Shown here in pieces: positions 11,850-24,700 of a stretch of 64,000 nt of DNA (positions are counted from its first letter, which is position 1; each line of letters begins with the position of its first letter). The translations under genes were made by a program, and so were the position numbers. The notes under the pieces are model-generated. The model was given only the letters and a program-made list of their open reading frames with translations. It did not search any database and had not been told where the DNA came from. Source of the stretch: Chrysaora quinquecirrha. Lineage: Eukaryota > Cnidaria > Scyphozoa > Semaeostomeae > Pelagiidae. Location of the stretch: positions 1-64,000 of the forward strand of contig JACTAT010000358.1 in NCBI GenBank assembly GCA_014526335.1. The letters run 5' to 3'.

Positions 11850-12329
11850 CAGGGCCTTTTTTAAGGGGATAAAACTAGGGGGGCAAAAAATTTAAGGGGA
11901 CTTATTGTTCTATTGTTTTATATTCAGCGTTTCTTTCACAGTGCGAGCCCAGTCTTTCCATGTTATCTTAGTCTTTTTGCCAGGAATTCATGCACAACCA
12001 GTCGCGCAGAGCTGGAGAAATAACAAGGGGACATCTGTACTTCAGTTGAGAATGTATACCGTACAAGTCACACTGATGCTACAGTTGGCTGTAAATGCGC
12101 GACGGCGTACTGGGCCACAGAGATTTTCCTAATTAGGGGGGTCTGGGGGCATGCACCCCCAGAAAATTTTTCAAAATACAACCTCGAGATTGGCCTAGAT
12201 TGGCTTTTCTTGGCAGTTTTCTTTTCAGAGGACATTGTACTAGGGGGGCAACTTTATGAAACTAGGTGGGCAATGATAGGGACTAGGGGGGCATTTGCCC
12301 CCCTAGTTACTATGTTAAAAAAGGCCCTG
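11850..12329 (+). mobile_element. hAT-type MITE, complete, with 8-bp TSD (family 1)
   Basis: A 480-bp element with inverted ends cagggccttttttaa and ttaaaaaaggccctg. The exact 8-bp duplication gcaaagct lies at 11842-11849 and 12330-12337. It is non-coding, with several ctaggggggc blocks. It sits between the putative signal-peptide exon and an acceptor-like site, i.e. in the presumed intron. The left 190 bp match the fragment at 555-748. Confidence 0.92.
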
Positions 12330-12375
12330 GCAAAGCTTGCTTGATGTAAAACTCTTTTTCTTTCCTAGAACGCCT

Positions 12376-12792
12376 CAACCTCGTCCCCAGGGTGAATAGA
12401 CCTCTACATGATCCGCTGTATATTCGACCCTGCCTGGAATTGGCCCTGTCTTTTCGCAATTTGATTGGCTGTTCATCAAACAATAGAAATTTGAAGTGAC
12501 GTCAGAGTTTCTTTTAAATTTCCCACCAAAATAGACCGAAAACTATGTGAAAAACATGTATAAAAACCAAAAAATGATGCTACATGAGATATTGTATCTT
12601 GTCCGAAATTTATCGATGAAGTTCTTTGCATTTTCTTTCTAAGAACATCTGCTTTCGAAATCTACATCTTGCGTTGATGCCTAGGCCAAAATTGCCAGTG
12701 TTTTGGCAGATTTTGGGGCCGGTAACAGGGCCAAGATCGATTTGACGGTAGAGATTCGAGGAAATTCGATTTGGGGCCTGGGGACGAGGTTG
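12376..12792. mobile_element. MITE with caacctcgtccccag ends and 9-bp TSD
   Basis: A 417-bp non-coding element with inverted termini caacctcgtccccag and ctggggacgaggttg. It is flanked by the 9-bp duplication agaacgcct (12367-12375 and 12793-12801; 8 bp if one base is counted in the terminus). An 8-9-bp duplication would fit P- or Mutator-like groups; the superfamily is not resolved from sequence alone. The insertion point lies directly after an acceptor-like ttcctag. Confidence 0.85.
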
Positions 12793-12801
12793 AGAACGCC
12801 T

Positions 12802-13292
12802 CTGTAAAGAATCCATTGGTCTCAAATCATTTTGTTCTCATCAATAGTATTGGTCTTCCCGGTGTATAGCGCAAGCTGGTTGGTGTTTAAAACACGATAG
12901 CAGCACTACGAACTGATTGGTGCTTTTCGATTCGCATCGGGTATAAACTCCGCCTTTTACAATTGCTTTGGCTTGTTTCTGACGAGTGTTTCTGATTTAT
13001 TCTCTAATGAGTAAATATGAGTAGTATGGTGTGTTTCGACAAAAGGTTCTTATTAATTATTTAAATGTGTTGTGTATTAATGATTTACAGGGACGCCGGA
13101 GCGATGGCAGGGCAAGGGGGCGGCCAGGAACGTAAGGGCTGTTGAGATAATTAAGGGGTTTGGTGGTACTCCCCCAGGTAATTTTTTGTGTCCAAGCCAT
13201 TCAGATCGGCTTAAAATGCAACAAAAGTTTTTCAACGAGAATTAATAATGTTTTTCTACGACAAATCTTGGCTATGTCTCCACACGCACGCA
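12802..13292. other. gene-free stretch before assembly gap
   Basis: No exon is recognised. The stretch ends at an assembly gap after the cacacgcacgca motif. The missing 5' exons of STYX are not visible here. Confidence 0.4.
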
Positions 13293-13792
13293 NNNNNNNN
13301 NNNNNNNNNNNNNNNNNNNNNNNNNNNNNNNNNNNNNNNNNNNNNNNNNNNNNNNNNNNNNNNNNNNNNNNNNNNNNNNNNNNNNNNNNNNNNNNNNNNN
13401 NNNNNNNNNNNNNNNNNNNNNNNNNNNNNNNNNNNNNNNNNNNNNNNNNNNNNNNNNNNNNNNNNNNNNNNNNNNNNNNNNNNNNNNNNNNNNNNNNNNN
13501 NNNNNNNNNNNNNNNNNNNNNNNNNNNNNNNNNNNNNNNNNNNNNNNNNNNNNNNNNNNNNNNNNNNNNNNNNNNNNNNNNNNNNNNNNNNNNNNNNNNN
13601 NNNNNNNNNNNNNNNNNNNNNNNNNNNNNNNNNNNNNNNNNNNNNNNNNNNNNNNNNNNNNNNNNNNNNNNNNNNNNNNNNNNNNNNNNNNNNNNNNNNN
13701 NNNNNNNNNNNNNNNNNNNNNNNNNNNNNNNNNNNNNNNNNNNNNNNNNNNNNNNNNNNNNNNNNNNNNNNNNNNNNNNNNNNNNNNNNNNN
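13293..13792. other. assembly gap, 500 N
   Basis: Exactly 500 N characters, which looks like a placeholder of nominal size. Reading frames that cross it are meaningless. Because the first STYX exon seen is only 700 bp downstream, the upstream STYX exons may lie in this gap. Confidence 0.99.
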
Positions 13793-14499
13793 AACCTGAC
13801 TGACAATCGTTTTACAAAGCATTGCATGTTTAAATTTATTGGTACTGTAAAGAAAGAGTTTGATTCCCATATCATGTTTCGACTTTCAATTGACATCGCC
13901 GATTAAATAAAAACTTTCAGAACCTAACGATTCTCTAGAATTTCCACTCAAAGTGACTTCGTCTTTCAGTGTCTGTGAGCACTTACATTCGTGTCCAAAC
14001 GAAAACTACCAAAAACAGTTACAGTACTTAAAACCAACCTATAAAAACCTAGATAGATCGATCCAATTCAGTCTTAGTGTAGGTTCTGGGATTTCAAGCT
14101 GTCCTGTGCTTAATTTCATAGGGAAACCATCAATGCATGACATCAGACACCACAAAGTTTCAATGTGCTTTAAAAACTGTAACTTTGAAAATAAGGCAAT
14201 CTTGTCAACTGCATTGTGTCAACCGCATTGTGTAATCTAGTATTGGCAATGACATTATATGTAGTTTTCAATTCATTTCATTCTTTGAGCCTTTTTTACT
14301 GAAAACTAGACTAAAGGTTCTGCAATTGCAATTTGCCTTTTAATTTTTTTAAAATAAGAACCTGTTGAGGAATTTTAGGCTAAATACGGTCTTTTCAAGA
14401 ATATTTCTATATAATATTAGTTTATATTTGCATTCCTGTAAGAGTTTCCTTGAATTTTAATTTAAGAAGGATGTTCGGATTATCTTTGTTATTTTCTAG

Positions 14500-15529
14500 G
14501 TCAAAGAGTTTGTTGACAGCTGTCTAATTGCCGGAGGTTTGCTAATATCTTTAATTTATAACTGTAATGATGATGATGATGATTATTATGTCCGAAGGAC
14601 ATATTAAGAGGGTGTCGTGGAACGCGTGTATGCATAGAAAATAGATAGGTAGATAGGTAGGCATGTAGACGCTTTTTGCTGCCAAAACGTAACAAAAGAT
14701 AAACCACAAATAATAGGAAGTAAACTTTGAAGTCGCCGTAAGTGTTGTCGTTAGTGGGCATGATTAATAAAATGCAATTGCTTGCCAGAAACATCAATAA
14801 GTATCAATTGTCAGTGTAGCGCAGTGGAATAATGCGCTTGTTTCTTGGGCTAAGGGTTATGAGTTCGATCCACGATGCAGGAACATTCTAACACCAAGAT
14901 TTTCGAAATTAAAAAATTGACACCATGATTTTCTCGCAAAAAAACCGCTTGGTCGAGCTTCGAAAAAAAGGTTTGACTATAATATTGCACAATGTTGCTC
15001 GAATCTAATTTGATTTGATTTTTTATTTTGAAATATTTTCATAAAATTTTGATTGGGTTGTTATTGTCAGAAGTTTCTAGAAGTCGTCTCAGGTGTAAGA
15101 TATTCTCGTGTGAAGAGAGGAGGAGATTGTGGCGCAGTAGAATTTGTGGCCACGTTAGACAGGAGAATTTTTTTCAAAACAGTTTGCAGCTTCGAGAATC
15201 ATCTGAAAATGAATGACTCAAAGTTGGCAATCAATTCTTCTAAGTGCTACTAATGATCGAGTATAGTCATCTGCATAGTATGCGAATTCTTATGAAAGCT
15301 TTTGAAGGTTCTAGAATTTAAATTATCATTTGAAACGAAGATTACAGGTTTCGGTGCACTGAACGGATTTATTTGTTACATACACAGTTTAACCCATGAG
15401 TTCGAATTTATTAGTACAGTATACGTACAGTAACTACAGATTTTCTATTTTCGATTCAAAATTTTGGGATTCTTCCAGGAAGGGTTCATCTGATCATCAT
15501 TGTCATCATTCGCATCATCATCATAATGG

Positions 15530-15560
<31 letters not shown>

Positions 15561-15692
15561 CCATCACCAGTCATCGTCTTCAATATGATTATCATTGTTG
15601 AAGAAGATGATGATTATGTTGAAGACGGTGATCATCATTGTGGTCTTCAACGTGATAAACGTATCATCATCATCATTATCATCATCATCATT

Positions 15693-15743
<51 letters not shown>

Positions 15744-18700
15744 GTCATCGCCATCAACATAATCATCATTCTCATCATCGTTATTCTTCTTCGTCATCTT
15801 CGTCATTATTATCATCATCTTCATCATCTTCATCATTATTATCATCATCATCAGCGTCCTTCGGACATTGCTACAGCGTTGCTATTTTTCATTAAAGTCG
15901 GAAAGACTATCTGCCAACGAGGTTGGAAAATCTGGGCAGTTCCCACAAAATCAATAAGGTCGCTGCTCTGCTTAGGTTAAGCCGTTGGTATTTATCAGAT
16001 GATCTCAGGCTATTCAAAGGATTTTTAATATGGGTTTTCTGGACGTATATTTTTTTAAACATAAAGAATGAATCACCTGTCCTACCATGTAATTGAAGAA
16101 GATTCACGATGCGATTTCGGAGTTTAGTATAGACTCGGTTTTAGTAACGTTAAGTAAATGTGCAATGCAGAATTAAACGTCTAGGCCGTTCTGGGGAGTA
16201 TTCATTTGAAAGAAGTTTTTATGAAGGAACGCGTTTTTTTTATTTTTCACAATTTAAAAAAACTCAAGAAACGTACGTAAAATATGACGTATATGTGATA
16301 TATGAGGCGTTTGAAATATCCTGACTTTGACGGATCAATCATTTAAAAAGGTTGTTTGCAAGTTTACTCGAGACTCAAATCCTAAAAAAAACATAAGAAA
16401 CTTCCAATTCTGACGTATATGAGATGTTTTCATAAAATGTAAGAATCAGAGTTGTAAGAATCACAGTAGTTGACAATGTAAGAATCACAGTAGTTGACAA
16501 TTTGGGTCTGCACGCAGGCTAAGTTTCTAAACGTTCTTATCCTTTTTAGGTAAAGCATTAATTCATGGAAACACGGGAATTTCCGCCAGGTATTTACGAA
16601 TCCGGAGTTTCGATAGCATTAAATATGAAGTTTTTCTGCGTTAGACCCTCTTGTTTATGTTTTCCAAATCATGGCAAATAGGGAGATGCTTGAATAATAG
16701 TTTAATAATTAGAGAATTCTCCAATTAAGAATTCTTCTGGTTTCTTTTTACTGCTTTCACACTGCAAGTTAAACCGGTTTTGATCAAACAACTTTTACAT
16801 AATGGCATTCTGATTGGTCACTTCAACATCTCAAAACGATCTGATTGGCGGAAATTTAACCTTGTTTAAATTCAGCTGGTTTTTGAGTACCAGTTTCAAA
16901 GCAGTATTAGAAAAATACATCACGTCTGAATTCATTTGTAGTGCAACACTTGCTATAGCCTACGTCATGGAAACATATGGTCTGAAATTTGAAGAAGCTT
17001 TTCAAGTTGTGCAGCAAAAGAGGTTCTGTGTAAATCCAAACGAAACTTTTAGAAGGCAGCTCATTGTAAGATATATATTCATCTATCCTATTTAGTAACA
17101 TTGTTGACCAGTGTTTTTAAGTTACTTTGCATACATTGCTGTTCTTGATAGCTAAACGGCAACAATCCCCATCAAAACAACCGATCAGGTGCTTTAGCAA
17201 AGTAGCAAATCTTAAGGAAGCATTCAGTATTTGTTCGGTAGTCTTCTCTGTGACGTACACCCAACGATGGTGTTCAGTGCAAGTGGAAGTATCAGGACGT
17301 TGTTCAGTGGAAGTATCAGGATGTTGATTTATGGTTTAAAGACTGGGTCATCCCTAGGGGGGGGGGGGGGTGGTGGTTCATCACCCAAGCAATCTTGGCA
17401 AAATGTCGAAAAATTTAATCCTGTCGTTGAATTCTCGACCCAGTAGATGAATTAAGAAGAAATAGTAAACATAAATTGATGATTTCAGACGTAAGTTGGC
17501 ATAAAGTAATTGTAAAGAGTAATAAATATGTATAGATCCTATATTTTTCCGCAGCTTCCAGACCACTGTAGGTCGACTAATTCAAGATAGCTTATTTCAT
17601 CTACATATAGAAATTTTATATCGTTTTTCGGGTTTCTACATTAGTATCCGATGCAAAAATGTTTTATTTGTTCTTAAATATAGTAGGCTGCGGAGCTAAG
17701 GGGCTGGTTTATTTTTCAAACATTTTCCATTCAATCGTGTTATACTCTTTTCTGGGGTAACTCTTTACACAAAGATCAACGTAACGTATAGAACATAACA
17801 AATATTTTCTTGTTTATAGCTCGCTTGAGCTTCTGATTTCTAATAGAGTATTGTAACATTATCGGCAAAATGAGTAGGGTTAATATTTGTTCCTATTTTT
17901 AATTTCAGGGAAGGCAATAACGGCATGGAAGCAATAGCAATTGGCTATGCAAAAGAAGTCCCTCAGCGCTGTGTAGCCACCATTGTCTCTCAACTGAGAT
18001 CTGGTGATGTTTTCTCATCATCGGAACTTCAGAATGGGCGGTCAGTGTGCCAGCCCAATGCCAAAATGCCCTTCGCTTCTGGGGGTTGACGAAGAAACGA
18101 AGTTTTTCCGCAGACCAGCACACTATGTCCATGCCGACAACCAGAGCCTGAGGACACTAGTCGAAAGCATGAAAAGAGTGAAAAGAAAGCAAGCACCTAA
18201 ACCAAGCAAGCAGGGAGGGTGGGTGGGACAAAAATCTGCTTGTCAAGAACTTTGAAACGTTCTCCGTTCACAGTTCATGTTCAGTTTTAATGATAAGCAC
18301 AGACCGCGTGGCAAAATTTATAGCCGCCAAATTTAAACGCACGAGTTAACCCGATTCACCATAGCAACACTGCTGTATAAGGAATCGCTTTGTATGAAAA
18401 AGCTTCCACCAATCATGAGACACCTGAAAAGCTTCTCTACCTCTAATGCGATGCAAGAGGGCAATAATAACATAAAAGCCCCTGTCACATATTAAACCCG
18501 AATAAATTGCATTTAGTCGTGCCTACCACGCAGTTTTTTTCACATGGCCACGCAGAAATTTATAAGGCTCAGTATGAAAATTTCTGCGTGGCCTAAATTA
18601 CTTGAAGAAGAAAAAGACCTAACAAATGAAAACAGTTTCATCATGTAAATCGAAGCTTTGCCAAATAATAGAAACAGTTTTTAAGTTGATAAGGCTTTTA

Positions 18701-21700
18701 AATTTCCTAAAAATTATACCCACGCAGATTTTTTCATTAGGCCACGCAGAAATTTATAAGGCTCAGTATGAAAAAATCTGCGTGGCCTAAATTACTTGAA
18801 GGAGAAAAAGACCTAAGAAATAAAAACAGTTTCATCATGTAAATCGAAGCTTTGCAAAATAATAGAAACAGTTTTTAGGTTGATAAGGCTTTTAAATTTC
18901 CTAAAAAATATACCCACGCAGTTTTTTTCACATGGCCACGCAGAAATTTATAAGGCCCAGTATGAAAATTTCTGCGTGGCCTAAATTACTTGAAGCAGAA
19001 AAAGACCTAACAAATAAAAACAGTTTCATCATGTAAATCGAAGCTTTGCCAAATAATAGAAAGAGCTTTTCACTTGATAAGACTTTGAAATTTTCCAATA
19101 AATATACCCACGCAGATTTTCTCATTAGGCCACGCAGAAATTTATAAGGCTCAGTATGAAAAAATCTGCGTGGCCTAAATTACTTGAAGGAGAAAAAGAC
19201 CTAAGAAATAAAAACAGTTTCATCATGTAAATCGAAGCTTTGCAAAATAATAGAAACAGTTTTTAGGTTGATAAGGCTTTTAAATTTCCTAAAAAATATA
19301 CCCACGCAGTTTTTTTCACATGGCCACGCAGAAATTTATAAGGCTCAGTATGAAAAAATCTGCGTGGCCTAAATTACTTGAAGGAGAAAAAGACCTAAGA
19401 AATAAAAACAGTTTCATTATGTAAATCGAAGCTTTGCAAAATAATAGAAACAGTTTTTAGGTTGATAAGGCTTTTAAATTTCATAAAAATATACCCACGC
19501 AGTTTTTTCACATGTTTATAAGGCTCAGTATGAAAATTTCTGCGTGGCCTAAATTACTTGAAGAAGAAAAAGACCTAAGAAATAAAAACAGTTTCATCGT
19601 GTAAATCGAAGCTTTGCCAAATAATAGAAACAGTTTTTAAGTTGATAAGGCTTTCAAATTTCCGAAAAAATATACCCACGCAGATTTTTTCATTAGGCCA
19701 CGCAGAAATTTATAAGGCTCAGTATGAAAAATCTGCGTGGCCTAAATTACTTCAAGTTCTGCGTTGGTGTATTTTTTAGGAAACTTTAAAGCCTTATCAA
19801 CTTAAAAACTGTTTCTTTTATTTGGCAAAGCTTCGATTTACATGATAAACTGTTTCTATTTGTTAGGTCTTTTTCTTCTTCAAGTAATTTAGGCCACGCA
19901 GAAATTTTCATACTGAGCCTTATAAATTTCTGGGTGGCCATGTGAAAAAATCTGCGTATATTTTTAGGTATATTTGTTTTTATTATTTGGCAAAATTTTA
20001 AAGTCTTATCAAGGTTAAAAACTGTTTCTATTATTTGCGTGGCAAAAAAATGCGCTCGATTTACTGATGAAACTGTTTTATATTGTTAGGTCTTTTTCTT
20101 CTTCAATTAATTTAGGCCACGCAGATTTTTTCATACTGAGCCTTATAAATTTCTGCGTGGCCTAATGAAAAAAACTGCGCGGGTATATTTATTGGAAAAT
20201 CTCAAAGTCTTATCAAGTGAAAAGCTGTTTCTATCAATTCTTAAAAGTGCGCTCGATACTATGAAACTGTTTATATTAGCCAGTTCTATTTCTTCTTGAA
20301 GTAAATTAGGCCACGCAGATATTTTCATACTGAACATTATAAATTTCTGCGTGGCCTAATGAAAAAAACTGCGTGGGTATATTTATTGGAAAATTTCAAA
20401 GTCTTATCAAGTGAAAAGCTGTTTCTATCAATTCTTAAAAGTGCAGTCGATACTATGAAACTGTTTATATTAACCAGTTCTATTTCTTCTTGAAGTAAAT
20501 TAGGCCACGCAGATTTTGTCATACTGAGCCTTATAAATTTCTGCGTGGCCTAATGAAAAAAACTGCGCGGGTATATTTATTGGAAAATCTCAAAGTCTCA
20601 TCAAGTGAAAAGCTGTTTCTATCAATTCTTAAAAGTGCGCTCGATACTATGAAACTGTTTATATTAGCCAGTTCTATTTCTTCTTGAAGTAAATTAGGCC
20701 ACGCAGATATTTTCATACTGAACATTATAAATTTCTGCGTGGCCTAATGAAAAAAACTGCGTGGGTATATTTATTGGAAAATTTCAAAGTCTTATCAAGT
20801 GAAAAGCTGTTTCTATCAATTCTTAAAAGTGCAGTCGATACTATGAAACTGTTTATATTAACCAGTTCTATTTCTTCTTGAAGTAAATTAGGCCACGCAG
20901 ATTTTGTCATACTGAGCCTTATAAATTTCTGCGTGGCCTAATGAAAAAAACTGCGTGGGTATATTTATTGGAAAATTTCAAAGTCTTATCAAGTGAAAAG
21001 CTGTTTCTATCAATTCTTAAAAGTGCAGTCGATACTATGAAACTGTTTATATTAACCAGTTCTATTTCTTCTTGAAGTAAATTAGGCCACGCAGATTTTG
21101 TCATACTGAGCCTTATAAATTTCTGCGTGGCCTAATGAAAAAAACTGCGCGGGTATATTTATTGGAAAATCTCAAAGTCTTATCAAGTGAAAAGCTGTTT
21201 CTATCAATTCTTAAAAGTGCAGTCGATACTATGAAACTGTTTATATTAACCAGTTCTATTTCTTCTTGAAGTAAATTAGGCCACGCAGATTTTGTCATAC
21301 TGAGCCTTATAAATTTCTGCGTGGCCTAATGAAAAAAACTGCGTGGGTATATTTATTGGAAAATTTCAAAGTCTTATCAAGTGAAAAGCTGTTTCTATCA
21401 ATTCTTAAAAGTGCAGTCGATACTATGAAACTGTTTATATTAACCAGTTCTATTTCTTCTTGAAGTAAATTAGGCCACGCAGATTTTGTCATACTGAGCC
21501 TTATAAATTTCTGCGTGGCCTAATGAAAAAAACTGCGCGGGTATATTTATTGGAAAATCTCAAAGTCTTATCAAGTGAAAAGCTGTTTCTATCAATTCTT
21601 AAAAGTGCGCTCGATACTATGAAACTGTTTATATTAGCCAGTTCTATTTCTTCTTGAAGTAAATTAGGCCACGCAGATATTTTCATACTGAACATTATAA

Positions 21701-24700
21701 ATTTCTGCGTGGCCTAATGAAAAAAACTGCGTGGGTATATTTATTGGAAAATTTCAAAGTCTTATCAAGTGAAAAGCTGTTTCTATCAATTCTTAAAAGT
21801 GCAGTCGATACTATGAAACTGTTTATATTAACCAGTTCTATTTCTTCTTGAAGTAAATTAGGCCACGCAGATTTTGTCATACTGAGCCTTATAAATTTCT
21901 GCGTGGCCTAATGAAAAAAACTGCGCGGGTATATTTATTGGAAAATCTCAAAGTCTTATCAAGTGAAAAGCTGTTTCTATCAATTCTTAAAAGTGCGCTC
22001 GATACTATGAAACTGTTTATATTAGCCAGTTCTATTTCTTCTTGAAGTAAATTAGGCCACGCAGATATTTTCATACTGAACATTATAAATTTCTGCGTGG
22101 CCTAATGAAAAAAACTGCGTGGGTATATTTATTGGAAAATTTCAAAGTCTTATCAAGTGAAAAGCTGTTTCTATCAATTCTTAAAAGTGCAGTCGATACT
22201 ATGAAACTGTTTATATTAACCAGTTCTATTTCTTCTTGAAGTAAATTAGGCCACGCAGATTTTGTCATACTGAGCCTTATAAATTTCTGCGTGGCCTAAT
22301 GAAAAAAACTGCGCGGGTATATTTATGGGAAAATCTCAAAGTCTTATCAAGTGAAAAGCTGTTTCTATCAATTCTTAAAAGGGGAAAATCTCAAAGTCTT
22401 ATCAAGTGAAAAGCTGTTTCTATCAATTCTTAAAAGTGCAGTCGATACTATGAAACTGTTTTTATTAACCAGTTCTATTTCTTCTTGAAGTAAATTAGGC
22501 CACGCAGATTTTGTCATACTGAGCCTTATAAATTTCTGGGTGATCTAATGAAAAAAACTGCGTGGGTATATTTATTGGAAAATCTCAAAGTCTTATCTAG
22601 TGAAAAGCTGTTTCTATCAATTCTTAAAAGTGCAGTCGATACTATGAAACTGTTTTTATTAACCAGTTCTATTTCTTCTTGAAGTAAATTTGGCCACGCA
22701 GATATTTTCATGCTGAGCCCTCTTTAAAATTTCTGCTTGGTGAAACTTAGTATTTTTTCATAAAAAATGTTTCAGGTGTGCAGCCGTATTTTTGCATCTT
22801 ATTCATGTAATTATGAACCGTGGATTTTGTCCGTTTAAATTCTAGGCTTTATTATTATTCACTTCTCCTATTTGATACGCGCATGCGCTTGAAGCATTTC
22901 CCACAATCGATTGCAATGCGTGAAGAAATCCTCCTTGTACCTTTATTGAACATATATATTATGTGAAGCGTGAAAAAGCCTGTTGCATAAGCGCATATTG
23001 CGCTGTTGCATAAGGCCACGCAGATCTCGGTAACCACGCAAAATCGCATACTACACCGGTACCAATTTTGTCGGAAAATTTCTACTGTACAGCCCCTCCC
23101 CGGAAGTATTTAGCCCTACTTGCATCAGATCTCGCGGCTCATTCCTTCAAGGAGCTTTTGTATTTCAATGTTATTATATCGCAGTAATTTAACCTGTGAG
23201 CCAAAGTTAGAATTAATTTTTCTTACAGTGAACAGATAAAACTTGGGCAATTTTTCAAACTTTGTAATTGTCAGTTGATACCCCGCCCCAAATTCCTATT
23301 TAAGCTGTACGTTTCCTCTCTTTAGGAATACGAAGCTTTGTATTTGGCTAGATGTCAAACTGCTCATACAGAGCCTTCAGATGGTAAAATATATACTAAC
23401 GTTTATTTTATTTCACTCGGGTGTTTGGTTCAAAACAATTCCCGCTGAGAATCAACAGATAGCGCAACTAATATATAGTTTTTGGAGAAACATCTCCGCA
23501 CCTGTTGATTCATTTTGTTTCCAAAGTTAGCTTCGCATCTGAATTTTTGCAATAAAATAGCTATAAATAACCCTACATGGCAGTTACATGATTGACTACA
23601 TATTAATTTGAATACACGGAAGTCAACTTTTACAGTAAGCTTATTTAATGTTTGAAAGATCAGATCGATCCTTCAGCATTTCATCTCATGATTTTGTCAC
23701 AAAATATGTTCAAGATCCGCCCTCATTCTCTATAGCTTGACTATTCCAGACTTAAAAGCGCATGACAAGTCGCAGAGTGTTAAAGTTCGGAAGGATTGCA
23801 TTTGTTGTTGATGTACGACCTGAGAGTTCTTAACTCATTCATCATTGGCTGTCTAGTGTCTGACATTCCAAAGCCGTATATAAAAGGGTTTAGCAGCATA
23901 TTTAGTGTTGAGAGAATAATCAAAGGTTCAAGTTTATCGTACGTTTGTACACCCATAATGGCATCAAAGGTTATGTAGATAGCAAGAGGACATGCACAAA
24001 CCAAGTAACAACCAACTAGCGCACTTGCAGCAATATTCAGCTTCCATTGTCGTCTTCGCAAGTCAGCCAGTTCAGCACTTCTTCCATAACTATTGCTTGG
24101 ATTGACTGTACGAAATTTTTTCCTTGCTAACGCACGCAACCGAATTTGAACGAACAGGAGCACTGCAGTGCTTGGAAAGACAGTTAGTGTATACACTAAT
24201 CTTAATTTCAGATCCATGTATTCAGTCAATGGCAGTAAAGGATACGTGTTTGGACTTATGCATGAAAATCCTGTTGCTAATGCAGTCAACCATAGGCATA
24301 CCAATCCCCTCAGTGCTCGTTTATCAGTTACTACAGTATAAACTCGAAAACAATGGATACAGGCTATGTAACGCTCAATAGATAAAGCAATCGTACTTCC
24401 ACTTGCTACTACAATTGTTACAGCAGCGACAAATGCAACCATCTGATGGATGATGTGACATCCTAAAGAAGATGTCTTTAGTTCGAATGGAATGGTGAAG
24501 AACAATAGTACTGGTGTTGCAATTACATTAATACTGTCAGAAATTGATAAATTCAGTAGAATCTTGTGACGTGGTAGGGCCAAGTAAAGACGCTGAATGA
24601 GTACTTTCATAATCAGTATTTGAAAAGGTGTAGCAATACATGCCAAGATTATACCATATACAACAGGCGTTTTAGAAACACATTTGAAGGACTTTGCAGT

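Noticed and set aside
13160..13906. Long open frames spanning the N block on both strands
   Set aside because: They consist mostly of undetermined residues from the 500-N gap.
13796..13906. FRLSIDIAD just after the gap as the missing STYX exon (relatives have a LDIAD motif)
   Set aside because: A stop follows immediately, there is no GT donor at the right phase, and spacing to neighbouring STYX residues does not fit. Probably coincidence.
15396..15980. 194-codon Ile/His-rich and 95-codon Asp-rich frames
   Set aside because: Translation of an (ATC)n microsatellite.
6262..22711. Repeated 61-65-codon minus-strand reading frames inside the satellite arrays
   Set aside because: They recur only because the 194-bp unit lacks stops in one frame over part of its length. 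They cross the hairpin and vary with unit indels, so they are not genes.
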